The notes beneath the pieces were generated by a model. It saw nothing but the letters and a program-made list of their open reading frames with translations, did not search any database and was not told where the DNA came from. Below, one piece after another: positions 35,900 through 47,607 of a stretch of DNA of 64,000 bases. The DNA lies in the NCBI GenBank assembly GCA_036873135.1, contig JAPTYO010000015.1, forward strand, positions 8,163,683-8,227,682, read 5' to 3'. The stretch comes from Clarkia xantiana subsp. parviflora. Taxonomy: Eukaryota; Streptophyta; Magnoliopsida; Myrtales; Onagraceae. The first letter of the stretch is position 1. Each line of letters starts with the position of its first letter. The translations under genes and the position numbers were made by a program.

Positions 35900-36404
35900 A
35901 CTAGCATACCTGGGGCAGCGCAACACCGTTGAATGGATAGATGTGATGACTAGCATGTCTGGGACAGCGCAGCATCGTTGGGGTGACTCTCGGAAAGCTG
36001 GACAACTTCAGATCCTGATTGCCGGTTGATTTGTAGGAACAAACTGTAACAGTCCTACTCATCTTGAATGGTGACTGGCGAGAGCAGACTGTAACCGTTC
36101 CGCTTGCCGTGAAGTTGACTTTGGAAGGCGGTGTGTTGCGCATGAATGTTTGTCCCTAATTTTTTCCTAAATTGCGCATGGTGCGACAACTTAGCGAGAT
36201 CTTTCTCTTTTTCTTTTTTTTTTAGAATTTCTCTTTTTTCTCTTATTTTGCCACGGTTGATTGATAGATTTCCGACCAAGCCCCTCGGTTTTTTATTTTC
36301 TCCTTTTGCCATGATTGTAATTTCTTAACTTGCAACCATGCCTCTCATTTCCTAATTTTGCCTAGGTCGCCTTTTCGGGTTTTCAACCTAGCGGAAGCAC
36401 TCTT

Positions 36405-37035
36405 TATTTGGTAGCCGATTAAACGGTGGCTGTGACCCGTACTTTATTTTCCGCCTCGATGCGGGAGTATTTGTAGCCGTTTGGAGGGTGGCTATGACCC
36501 TTTTCTCACCATCTTCAATGTTGCGGGAACTCTTTTGATTGTAGCCATTTGGAGGGTGGCTGTGGCCCTTCATTCCTCGTCTCTGATCCGGGAAACATTT
36601 TTTGTATGTAACCATTTCGAGGGTGGTTGTGGCCCTTTCACTTAATACCCGCTGTTGACGTTCCGGGAGCGCTCTTTTTATGTAGCCATTTTTTCAAAGG
36701 TGGATGTGGCTCTATTTATTCTCCTGCCCTCACAGAGTTCGCGGGGTCACTCTTTTATTTGTAGTCGTTTGGAGGGTGGCTGTGGCCCTTTCCTTTATTT
36801 TCCCGCCCTTACCGGGTTCGCGGGATCACTCTTTTTGTGTAGCCATTTTTTTAAGGGTGGTTGTGGCCCTTTTTATTCTCCCGCCCTCACGGGGTTCACG
36901 GGGTCACTCTTTAATTTGTAGTTGATTTTGGGAAAACTGTGACTCTTTTATTTCTTCAATGCTCTCACAAGAATTGCGTGAACACTCTCTTTATTTTTCT
37001 GTAGCCGATTAAAGGGCGGCTGTGACCCTAAAAAA
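36405..37035. repeat. Degenerate tandem repeat in LARD-2 interior
   Basis: About seven or eight copies of a 70-100 bp unit containing GTAGCCGTTTGGAGGGTGGC and GTGGCCCTTT. Confidence 0.8.
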
Positions 37036-39944
37036 AAAGAGTTTTTTTTGCTTTTTTCTTTTTTTCTTTTTTGAAAAAGAAAATTTAACGAAAATAATCA
37101 ACAATAATTATGTACATGCCCCTAGTGGCAAATTGGAAAATTTTAATTCAAAACATCTTCTTGGGAATGACTCAGCTGACTGAGTCAAAATATATTGATC
37201 GTGTCGACGCCCTGGATTGAGCCTACGACCAATAGATGACATAGGCAATGATTTCTTCCCTCGGCTTCTCAAGACCATGATTATTGCTCAATCTCATATG
37301 GGGATGCCCCACGGTTAGCACTGACGAGTTGAGACTTCGCCGCATAACAAATGTATGACTCGGTTGAGGATCACACATGGATGACGTGGAGTTTGGCCAG
37401 GCAGGCCACATATGAAAATCTTCTGAAATATCTGGGACAAACTCAGCGACGGTCGGCGATCAAAGGGACATGCCGAGATGTGCTCTTCAGGGACTTTTAT
37501 ATGGATGATCATCCGAGCTGCACAATGAGTAATGAAAAACTCAAATTTCGGGGAGAAAATTGATCACAACTTCTCTTACCTTGGTGCCCGACATATTTAT
37601 TAACAATTTGTTCCATAAGTGAATGGACATGCTGGATATTCCGATTTTTTCCTCCATCTGGAGGTTGTGCTCGATTTCAACAGGAGATACCCTTTTGGTT
37701 ACCGTTGACCGGTTTAGACCTCGCCGTAAAACGGATGTACGGCTTGGTTCGGGGACACGTATGAATTCCACACATGGTAGGTAGAATTTTGGCATGGAAT
37801 TTCTCTGAAGCAGTCACGTTTCACGTGGTTGCGACCTCAGTCGAAGTAGTCGTCTGATCTGTAAAAAGAGCATGGACACTCAAATCTCAATGAAAAATCA
37901 CGTATAATTTATATACATGAGTGTTGGATTTCCAGAGTGCGCAATTTGTTCTTCGTGCAACTGAATGACTGCATGTTCTTTTTTGTTGCCCCATTTGGCC
38001 GGCAGAATTTATATGTACAAGATACCTATCCAAGGGTACCTGAAAAGACCAAACACGAAAGTTAGTATAAAGAATCAAATGAGTCAAACATGATTTTTCG
38101 GGAAAACTTCTAATGTCATTCATTTAATAATTTTGATTACATTTCAGAAATAATCAAAATTTATGATCTAAGGTGTTTTGCACCATCATGCAGTTTACTG
38201 AGTTTGTTGAGTGCACTATCTGGCTCGAACGCAGGACAAATGCTCAAAACAAAGTTTTTCAAAAAGATTTTCCCGTCCTTTGTTTAAACTCGAAAGTCGC
38301 ATTCAACTAAACAATTAAACTATTTTTTTTTTCAAATAATAGAATCAAAACTCCCATTTTTTAAACGCTCTCTCATGCGAATGTTAAAATGAAGACCTCG
38401 CTGAAAAAGTGTAATACCATTTGGATAAAAATGAATGACACTTTGCATTTTTTTTAAAATGCACATGCATGCTTAAAAGTTAAAGTTCTAACGCTAAGAA
38501 ACTTACATCTTACAACCAGTTTACCTGAATGATACATATGGAATGTATGTACAAAATGAAAAATCCGGGTAAATTTTTAAAAAATAATGCAAATGCGATG
38601 CATGTTTAAAAGTTCTATGACTAAGAATGTGTACAGTCTATCAATAAATTATTTTTCCTAAAATAATGCACATGGGATACACATGAGATTCATACTTGAA
38701 ATAAAAGTTCTACAGTTAAGAAAACTTACAAGTTATCTGAAAATATTTTTTTTGTTTTTTAACGAGGAAAAAAAAATCAATGCATCTTGGTTGCTTAAAA
38801 TTAAAAAAAAATCAGGTGAAAAGTTTTTTTTTAAATAATGCATATGTGATGCACAAAAATAAGATGCAAACTTAAAAATAAAAGTTCTACAACTAAGAAA
38901 AATTCAGTTTACTTGAAAAAAAAATTTTCCGAAAATAATGCATATGAGATGCACGTCTTTTGAAAAACAAATCAGGTAATTTTTTTGAAACAAAGATCCC
39001 TAAAACTAAGAGAGCTTACGATTTATCTAAAAAGTTTTTTTTTAAAAAAAAATTAATGCATGGATGCATTATTAAAAATAAAACAATTCAGGTAATTTTT
39101 TTTTGAAATGATGCATATGGAATGCACGTTCGAAATTAGAAGCTCTAATAGCTAAAGAGGAATTACAATTTTTCCTATAATGTTTTTTTTTTGTGCATAT
39201 GCGACATGCTAACCAAAATTAAAACTTATCTGAAGAGTTTGTTTTTTTAAATAACGCGTATGAAACGCCAGTTTAAAATAAAAAATTCAGCTAAGAGGTT
39301 TTTTTTTTTTTTTTAAAACAATGCATACAAAATGCATGTTTGGACAAAAAATCTAATTAAATGACTAACTACTTAGCTAAATAATTTTTTTTGTTTTGTT
39401 AAAAAAGAATGCAATGAGATAAATGCATGAGAACAAAAGTTATACAAACAGTTAAAAAAACTTACAGTTTCCTGATAACTTTTTTACAACAAAAAACACA
39501 CGGATAAAACACAACATGTTAGGGGGGGGGGTAAAAAATGTGTGGCTTTGCTCTACAAGGTAGGTTCCACTGATAGACTCCCGACAAGGTGGTTTCCTCC
39601 CCCCCATTATAGGGATCACGAGACCTTCACAAGCGAGTGGAGTTTTTCTGAGTCGTACCGGCGGCCCAGCCGCTCCGGTCGTACCGTACTAAACCTCTGG
39701 GGTTCCTAGTCGCCCTGGGTTTTAGGCGTTTTGGAGATTACACTAAAGTGTGGTGTGTGCGAATTCAAACAATGCCATAAAAAAGAAAACATTAGTTAAT
39801 AAATCTAAAAATATGTACTTGTCACACAAAAAAACAAAGTTAGAAAGGTGAAGATAATAAAATATAAAAACTCAAAAAACATGGCAATAAGCGAATATAA
39901 TAAGCCCGAACCCTCTAAAAACGTCCCCAGCAGAGTCGCCAAAT
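37036..39944 (-). other. LARD-2 interior, 5' side, non-coding
   Basis: 37300-37800 contains two diverged copies of a block with GACTTCGCCGCATAAC / GACCTCGCCGTAAAAC. 38035-39940 parallels the LARD-1 interior (ATGCATATG units with T-runs, then the GGCTTTGCTCTACAAGG block at 39542). Primer-binding site TTTGGCGACTCTGCTGGGG on the minus strand at 39925-39944. Confidence 0.7.
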
Positions 39945-40341
39945 TGTCAGTCCTAAATCTAACCTAAGGCGAATTACGTTTTAAAAATGCTGATTTTGAA
40001 AGAGTCGCCACTAGTTAATTAAGGCTAACTAGAAACCTAAATTGCCTAGGGAATAACAAATTAAACATCTAGGCATAAAATCGGTCCACTATCAGAGATT
40101 CAGATTCGGGAGTTCTATTACGAATTAAAACACATAATTTTTAATTACGCCATTTTGATACTCAATTCACTTTATTGCCATTACGTTAATATATACAATC
40201 TTATTACATAAAAAAGGTCAAAATGAGGTTTAGATTTCTGTACTAAATAATTATCAACAATAAACTGATATTAGTAATCAAAACTATATTTTCTTGTTAA
40301 CCTAAAAGCATTTACAAATTATCAAATACACCTAGGTAAAA

Positions 40342-40372
<31 letters not shown>

Positions 40373-41448
40373 TGACCATTTAATTAAACCTAACTTATTA
40401 CTAAATCAAATTTATACAAATTCAATCTATCACTGTAATATAAAATAATAACAATATAATACATAAAGAATAATATAATAATATAATAAACAGGAATTCA
40501 TAAAGTATAATATTAATACATAAAGGGATCTTGCCTTGAAACGTAACAGAGTTGGTCCAAGCTTCAGCGTGGGTTTCGAACGGAGTTGTGGGACACCGAG
40601 CTGCAATTGGTTCTGACCGGTGATGGTGATCGCTAGCAAGAGGACAACCAGAGACGACAGGGAGGTCCGGCGTAGATCGGGTGGCAGCGAGGAACTCGAC
40701 CAGGAGAACGGATTGACTCTGGAGAGTCGTAGGGCGTAGCAATGGCAGCGGGTCGTCACCACTGGAGCGACGGAGGCGGCGGTGACCGGAACGACCTCGA
40801 ATACCCTTTGACAGCGAAGCTGAACTTTGAAGCTCGGACACGGCAGCCAAAATCAGAGGATCGAGAATGGACGGACGGTGACGGAGCTTGGTGGAACGTA
40901 AGCGACAAACGGCAGCACGGTATGGCGGTCGAAGTCGGACAGGATAGGGATGGATCGAGGGAGCGAGTTGCTAACCAGCGACGAGGGTAGGGGATAGGGC
41001 TGAACGTGATGAAGAAGACGACACTGTAGACAATTACAATAATAATAATAAATAATAAATGAAGAAAAAAGAAAACACACAAGAGCTTAAGGAGTTTCGT
41101 CAAAACTAATGAGCTGATCGGAATTTGAATAATGCTCCTTCATTGATCTGATTATCCCCCATTTACATCGATGGATAGTCCATCTATATATAGTACAATA
41201 GTGCCTAGGGTTTAGCTCTAATTAGGTAGTAAATTACATTGATTTATTCTAACAATAAATGCTAAATATTCAGAAAATATACTCTAAATATTCAACAAAA
41301 TATTTTTCTGTAATAAATACAAATAACTATCCTAATTTTGCCGGAGCCATTCTCGGAAACTTCTCGACTTGCAATATTTTGAATACTTTTCCATTTAGCA
41401 CACCATATGCCACGCGTGTCGCATGTGGTCCAAAATTAGGTGCTTACA
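39945..41448 (-). repeat. LARD-2 5' LTR
   Basis: 1504 bp, partner of 23613-25094. It contains a (TA)n run at about 40351-40373 absent from the other LTR, the same GC-rich block (40530-40990) and a minus-strand TATA-like box near 41184. Confidence 0.85.
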
Positions 41449-41480
41449 GGGGGAATTTCATGCCCCGTATGTATTCTTGA
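41449..41480 (+). pseudogene. F-box-like gene, C-terminal codons and stop
   Basis: After removing LARD-2 and one GGGGG copy, the frame of 23185-23612 continues through the junction in frame (INWG then NFMPRMYS) to a TGA at 41478-41480. This supports the junction as an interrupted exon. Confidence 0.5.
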
Positions 41481-42104
41481 TTCGGAAGCTAGATCAATGC
41501 GTAACCTCGTTTAGTCGAACTCGAATCATGGTTTAGAACCTTTTTGACAAAAAAATGTCTAGATATAGGTTTTTGTTGTAATAGTCTATACATGGTTGAT
41601 GCTTCCTATTTTGAAAATAATCTATATTTCTAAAGTGTGAGCTCCTCATTAAGATTATGATACATTTTGTAATGTTGGTTGTAAGTCTATATGGTGTTTC
41701 AACTACATTGCAGTGTGTGTAAATGTAAAACAAATGCTACTATTGTGCAATCCATATCCTACTTTGAAGTTGCAATTCAGTTTTTTTTTAAATTATTTAT
41801 TTTTTTTATTTTATGTCTGCAAGAATTAAAATTCGTGCAAAAACCTATTTGTAATATCGGAATATAAGGAACTAATTCTTACATTATAATTTGGCAAAAA
41901 AAAAAAAAAAAAACTGACATTACAAATAAAGCAAATATAACAGTTATATGTGTATTGATTGAAATTAAAGAAACATAAATACTCATGAAAAGATCAAAAC
42001 TTTCAGTTAAGACTTAAGATATGAAATTGCAGTAAAAATATTATATTACTTAATTATTGAGCAACTAAGCCCTTTAATATTACCTTAATATACTTAGTTT
42101 TATA
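41481..42104. other. Possible 3' flank of the F-box-like gene, no gene seen
   Basis: AT-rich, with an A-tract near 41897. No feature supported. Confidence 0.4.
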
Positions 42105-42382
42105 TAGGGGTTTAAACCTTTCGAGTATCTGTCAAGCACAACTCAACTCGATTATTGCTTGCAAAAATCGTACTTGACCGAGCTCTAATTTAGAAACTCA
42201 AAATCAATATAATCGAGATCTGTTCGAGTCGATTCGTTCGCGAATTATACATCACCGTAAATTAGCATACTAAAAAAATCGAGCTCGACTCGACTTATAA
42301 ATGCAAACTCAAAACTCATTTAGGCTCACAGCTAAATCAAATCGGGTATTATCAAGCTCGAGTCCAACTCTGTAAAATTCGG
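42105..42382. repeat. hAT-like non-autonomous repeat, copy 2
   Basis: Starts TAGGGGTTTAAAC and runs through GAGTATCTGTCAAG and GATTATTGCTTGCAAAAATC. Copy 3 at 50875 aligns along its whole length by eye. Confidence 0.6.
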
Positions 42383-43616
42383 AGCTTCGTGGTGAAACAA
42401 TGAAGAAGAAGACGAACAAATCTCAAACCCTAATTGACACCAAAAGAATGTAATTGATCATTTGTATTACTTCAATTTTCTTATTACATCACCCCTATAT
42501 ATACTAAACCTTAGGAAGTAAATAGAGATTGCACCGCAACCTTTCTAACTTACATGCTTGTGGAAATGGTAAGTAATGTATTTGCATGAGTATTATATAT
42601 TGTTATATTTTTTTAGATGTCCATACAAATATAATCATTGGTCAGACGTTTCACTAAAAAAAAGCTTATATAACTTTTTTTGGGTAATGAAACTTTATAT
42701 AAGTTAAATAAGACACAATAATATAATAACTATAAGTTGTTATATATTTTCCTATTATTTTAGTCATGTTATATATTTTTTTCATAATTGTTCGTAAACA
42801 ACTTATAATACTTATTACTTTTTTTTGTCTAAAATATTTATCCGCCATTTTTGCCACTTAAAATTTATTTACATTATTGAAATTAAAAGAATAGAATCAT
42901 TAATACACCATTAAATATCACTATAACTCCTTATGTGTCAAAATAAGTATTTAACCCGAATTTATTTTAGTCGAACCCTTTAACATTTAACTTTATTTGT
43001 CCAAAAAAAATATTTAACTCTTTAATTAGTATTTTAAATTATGTAATAAATGCTTAAAACTTAAAATTAATCTTTGTAGTAAATGTGGAAAAAGAAAAAC
43101 AGGCGGTAGCCTCAAAAGTCAAATTTATTATTATTAATAATTTAATCATGCTATATGATAAAAATATATTTGCATTGAGAAAACAAAACATCATTAGTAA
43201 AAGTTGTACAAAGAAACCCATACCAGCCGCCTTTATTTATAGCTTATAGCCTTATCTCATTAATTGACTAGATTGAAATAGCAAAAGCAAAACCCCTGGT
43301 TCTGGTTGTCTTCAATCTTAATACTTTTAACCTTGTGTCGTTGATTTATAAGATTGAAGATCACATCTCTTAACAAATGCAACGATCTCTATTACACTAT
43401 CTCATAGTGATAAATAAATCTATATGGTTAAGAAAATCGCACCGTTAATCTAATAATAAATTATTGTTCAAATTTTAATATTAACAAATTAACTACATCC
43501 AATAAGTCTAGTATTTAGTTATAATTAAGTTATCTTCTCTATGGCAATTTTAACCGCTGTGGGAGACACCTTCTGCGCCGCCGCCGTCTCCGTCCTTCGC
43601 TGGTGGTTTCGCTCCC
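42383..43616. other. AT-rich spacer, no gene seen
   Basis: No coding or RNA signal recognised. 43560-43616 is GC-richer and may already belong to the LINE leader. Confidence 0.5.
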
Positions 43617-43890
43617 GGTTACTCGGGATCTCTGCGCCAGCCTAACCTGATCCAGTATTGGCGCTTCGTTTATACCGTTTTCCTTTTTATATCCGAGCAC
43701 TGCAACTGGTAGACCTAGGGTTTGCAAACCTACGTGTCAGACATTATTCTTAGGGTTACTCGGGATCTCTGCGCCAGCCTAACCTGATCCAGTCTTGGCG
43801 CTTCGTTTGTACCATTTTCCTTTTTGTATTCGAGCACTGCAACCGGTAGATCTAGGGTTTGCAAACCTACGTGTCGGACATTATTCTTAT
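43617..43890 (+). repeat. Tandem 137-bp leader repeat of LINE-1
   Basis: Two copies (43617-43753, 43754-43890) starting GGTTACTCGGGATCTCTGCG and ending just before the ORF1 ATG at 43902. They resemble the 5'-UTR monomers of some L1 elements, which act as promoters. Function here is inferred. Confidence 0.85.
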
Positions 43891-43901
43891 TACAACTTCA
43901 G

Positions 43902-44340
43902 ATGGAACGCCCTGATCGGCCTGCCCGTATTCATCTTGGGTTGGTTGATGAGCGAACCCTGGAGGATTCATGCTCGGAACTCGTCGGCCGAATTATTTCT
44001 GATAAACCGATCAAGATTGTGGCTGCACGTAAGATTCTACAAATTGCTTGGGCCAAGTTTAGAATCATCAAAACGTTCGAAGATATTGACGAACACACGA
44101 TGTTTTTCAACTTTGAGCGTTCACAAGACGCAATTGCTGTGATTGATCAAGGTCCTTGGGTTGTTCAGGGACATTGCATCAGTCTGAAATATTGGAACCG
44201 AGACCGGACATTTGCTATGGGTGTGGTAAACTGGGACATTCGGTAGCACAATGCAAGACGACTATCATACAATCAACGGAAAAATCGGGCTATCCAATGT
44301 ATGGCCCTTGGATTAAAGCTTCATGCCCTAGGAAGAATAC
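43902..44340 (+). pseudogene. LINE-1 ORF1 fragment (DUF4283 plus CCHC knuckle)
   Basis: MERPDRPARIHLGL starts an N-terminal DUF4283 domain (WAKFRIIKTFEDID, MFFNFERSQDAI, GPWVVQGHCISLKYW). After that a small deletion joins it, in another frame, to a zinc knuckle CYGCGKLGHSVAQC. ORF1 proteins of plant LINEs bind RNA. This copy is frameshifted at the junction. Confidence 0.8.
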
Positions 44341-44403
44341 GAAAAACATGACGGGTGTAGGGGAGCCAGACGCGGAAGGTCCAGTTGAGGAGGGTTTAGC
44401 ACA

Positions 44404-45864
44404 ATGGAAAAAGAAGCACTCGGCTACCTAAAGGAACGCATTCCGGGGAAGCTACAAGGGTGGAAATCGCTTTTGCTAAACGATGCGGGACGTGAGTTGC
44501 TTATAAAATCGGTCGTAATGGCAATGCCGACTTGTACCATTAGTGTGTTTCTACTACCAAAAACATGGTGTGCCGAGATCAATCCATTAATTGCTCGATT
44601 TTGGTGGGGACAACGGGGTGAGGAAAGACGCATGCATTGGAGATCATGGGACACGCTTACGTAAGCTGAGTTACACGCCATCGCGGCAATCCCGCTATCA
44701 GCCGTACCAACCCTGGATATGTTCATTTGGCCTCACAACAGATCGGGCAACGTAACGGTAAGTTCGGCATACACTCATATTAGGGATCTGAACACTGACT
44801 CCGATGTGATCTGCGGTGACGCAGTACAGAACGGGCCCGCACTCAAGTGGAAGGACATATGGGCAATGAAGTCAATTCCAAAGGTCCGAGAGTTTATGTT
44901 GAGACTACTCTCGAATGCGCTAGCGGTCCGAAATTACCTAGTACGGAGGGGAATGAATGTTGCGCCGAAATGTTCTTTCTGCGATGAAATCGAAACAATT
45001 GAGCACATGACCTTCCAATGTAGATGGACAAATCCAGTTTGGTTTGCCACAACATTAACCCGACCGAATTTGGCACCAGTGAACTCGATTTCAGGTTTCC
45101 TCAGTTGGCTAAGATGTGCCGGACTTCTCTCGAAGAAAGAACAACAACTCAGGTGGTCATTAGTAGGATCAATATGCTGGGCCATTTAGAAGGAACGATG
45201 CCGAGCTATGCATAATGATGAGAGCCCAAACCACATTGCCACATCAGAAAGAATATTGCGCGATCACAACGAAATTTGGAACTCTACTCCGAATGTATCA
45301 AAAAACGACCAAGTGGATCAAGTAGCCGAGACTGATGGACTGGTACGTTGGTGGCCTCCTCCAACCGGGGTGGTAAAGATCAATTGCGATGCCTCATACA
45401 ACGAAGCTCGGAACCACAGAGGCATTGGTGTACTTGCGCGGGAGAGCAACGGCTACATGATTGATGGGTGCAACCAGTTCGTGAGAGGGTTCGGTGCCTT
45501 AGAGATCGGGATGAAGGTCGTGGAAGCTGGAATAGACCTAGGCATCACTCATGGGTGGAGGAATGTCATAATTGAATCTGATTCAATGGAGGTGATCAAC
45601 AAATTGAAGAATGAGTTGAATCGGCTGAATTGGAGGATTGCCACACAAGTCGCTAATGTTTTGCGCCAGATTGGTCTACTACAAAGCGCTGTTTGGTCCC
45701 ATGTGCCGAGAGTAGCAAACGAATGTGCTGACTGGATCACTGTTCAATCCAGGAAGAGGTCGTGTCATTTGAATTGGGTCTGCGTACCCCCGCCCTCTCT
45801 TTTATCTCTGCTTGTAAAGGATCGGGATTTCCCCCTCCTTAGACCTTATTATGTGAATGAATGA
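44404..45864 (+). pseudogene. LINE-1 ORF2 C-terminal part (RT end, zf-RVT, RNase H)
   Basis: Frame pieces: LQGWKSLLLNDAGRELLIKS and FWWGQ (end of the RT region), then zf-RVT (ALKWKDIWAMKSIPKVREF, CSFCDEIETIEHM), then RNase H (INCDASYNEA, GIGVLARE, IIESDSMEVI). A TAG at 45187-45189 replaces a Trp in WAIWKERC. The early ORF2 domains are absent. Confidence 0.85.
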
Positions 45865-45899
45865 ATCATCTTTTGGCATTAAAAAAAAATAAAAAAAAA

Positions 45900-46341
45900 T
45901 TAGCTACTTAAATTTTCAGTTATCGTACATACAAACAAATTATTTAGTATTCACTATTTAGATTTACAAATAACGGTGTTCATGTAAAAATACGTGTTTA
46001 AAAGTTATAACTTTTACTTACATATTAATATATAGAAAATTAACTAAGAATAAAACTCATAAGTTATGTTTGTATAAAATAATAAGTAACGTTAATGGTT
46101 TAGGATAACATATTTAACTTAAAATCTATTTTAACTAATAATCTTAATTATTCATTATATATTAATTATATATTAAATAAATTATATTATATATTACTTT
46201 ACGGTTAATATAAAATATGTAAGTTTCTTATTTATTAAATATTTATATATTTTATTTTAAAAAAACGTCTTTTAGATAGCAGTGTTTTAAAAAAAACACT
46301 TTAAATTTGTGTTACTGAACGCTCTAGATTTTGAGCAAAAT
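45900..46341. other. AT-rich spacer, no gene seen
   Basis: Very AT-rich. Nothing recognised. Confidence 0.5.
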
Positions 46342-46771
46342 TGATGTAGGGTGATAGGGATAGATGGATCAAAAACTCGTTGATTCTAAGGGAATGCCGA
46401 GAATTTGATCGATAGAAGCGCAAGAATTCGTTAATTCTAAGAATACCCGAAAATTGACGCAGGTTTGAGGAAAACATCTATTTTTTCATTAATCAATAAA
46501 CTTCATGTAAATGATGGCTAACAAAGTTTAAATAGGAAAATCTAAAACCCTAACCCTAGGACAAAATCCGAAATTAACAATAAAGCCCCAAACAAAACAG
46601 ACAAATTATAAAAAAGACCGAAAGAAACATAAAACTGCAAATTTGACCATCTAGACGAAAGAATTTTGCCAAAAAACGCCAAACCCCATAGTTTATTATG
46701 AGTCTTGCTCAAATCGCCGTTTCCGCATGAAAAAGAGTACTCGCACGCCCAAATCCGAGACTTCGCCCACA
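46342..46771 (-). repeat. 3' LTR of TRIM-like element
   Basis: Contains a telo-box-like AAACCCTAACCCTAGG near 46543. About 90-95 percent identical to the other LTR by eye. Confidence 0.75.
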
Positions 46772-47144
46772 TCATTCTCTCCGGGGAAGAGAAGATTCGC
46801 CCTCGAATCTTGCGCAACGAAGGCCAGTAATAGGAAGCAGGAAGAAGAACACACTCAGCCACAAAATCATAAAAAATTTCACGTGAAGCGGTGTTCGAGT
46901 GTGGTCTTGGTGCCGATGTTGGGGTCGATTTCCCTTGTGGCTTGTACCCGAAATCGAAGGTCAAGAGGCCTTTGAAGTCGCTCCTGGCGGTCGGGAAAAG
47001 GATAAATCTAGGATCATGGAAGGTGGAGTGATGGTCTATCATCGCGGTGACGTCATCATCATCAGCGTACTCATCATAAATTGGATTATCAAGAACAGTC
47101 GCGGTCCTGATACGATCTGGTGCTAGCCAATCAAGGAACGGCAT
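46772..47144 (-). CDS. Hypothetical ORF inside TRIM-like element
   Basis: A minus-strand frame starting MPFLDWLAPDRIRTATV just after the primer site, about 120 codons in the interior, continuing into the LTR to 46542. It contains an acidic stretch (YDEYADDDDV). No known domain recognised. TRIMs normally do not code, and the frame may be a remnant of gag or a captured fragment. Confidence 0.3.
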
Positions 47145-47158
47145 CGTGCAGGATCTTC

Positions 47159-47171
47159 GGCTCTGATACCA
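47159..47171 (-). other. tRNA-Met type primer-binding site of TRIM-like element
   Basis: TGGTATCAGAGCC on the minus strand, complementary to the 3' end of plant initiator tRNA-Met, three bases from the LTR. Confidence 0.85.
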
Positions 47172-47174
47172 ATC

Positions 47175-47607
47175 TGATGCAGCGTGATGGGAAATATGGG
47201 ATCAAATACTCGTTGATTCGAAAGGGGAATACCGAGAATTTGATGGATAGAGGTGCAAGAACTCGTTGATTCAAAGAATCCCGAGAATTTGACGCAGGGT
47301 AGAGGAAAACCTCAGTTTTTTTCATATATCAATAATCTGAATGTAAATGACGGCTAACAAAGTTTAAATAGAAAAATCTAAAACCCTAACCCTAGGACAA
47401 AATCCGAAATTAACAATAAAGCCCCAAACAAAACAGACAAATTATAAAAAAGACCGAAAGAAATATAAAACTGCAAATTTGACCATCTAGACGAAGGAAT
47501 TTGGCCAAAAAACGCCAAACCCCATAATTTACTATGGGTCTTGCTCAAATCGCCGTTTCCGCATGAAAAAGTGTACTCGCACGCCCAAATCCGAGACTTC
47601 GCCCACA
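47175..47607 (-). repeat. 5' LTR of TRIM-like element
   Basis: 433 bp partner of 46342-46771 with the same telo-box-like word near 47381. Confidence 0.75.

Larger units (their letters stand above)
23613..41448 (-). mobile_element. LARD-2: non-coding LTR retrotransposon hosting TE-C
   Basis: Minus-strand element with 3' LTR 23613-25094, 5' LTR 39945-41448 and a GGGGG duplication on both sides (23608-23612, 41449-41453). Its own interior is 25095-25840 and 35905-39944, with TE-C between. It shares termini (TGTCAG...TTACA in plus orientation), primer site, polypurine tract and much interior with LARD-1 but has longer, diverged LTRs. No gag or pol. Confidence 0.85.
43617..45895 (+). mobile_element. 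LINE-1: internally deleted plant L1-type LINE
   Basis: Two 137-bp leader repeats, an ORF1 fragment (DUF4283 plus zinc knuckle), then directly the C-terminal end of ORF2 (end of RT, zf-RVT, RNase H), ending in an A-rich tail (45880-45899). The endonuclease and most of RT, several kilobases in complete LINEs, are missing. Target duplications could not be assigned. Confidence 0.8.
46342..47607 (-). mobile_element. TRIM-like miniature LTR retrotransposon
   Basis: Direct LTRs of 430 and 433 bp (46342-46771, 47175-47607), TGTGGGCGAAG...CATCA on the minus strand, flank only 403 bp of interior. The interior begins, on the minus strand, with TGGTATCAGAGCC, the classic initiator-tRNA-Met primer site. 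A perfect TSD is not visible (AAAAT left, TAAAA right), so one edge may have been altered or the flanks rearranged. Confidence 0.75.
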
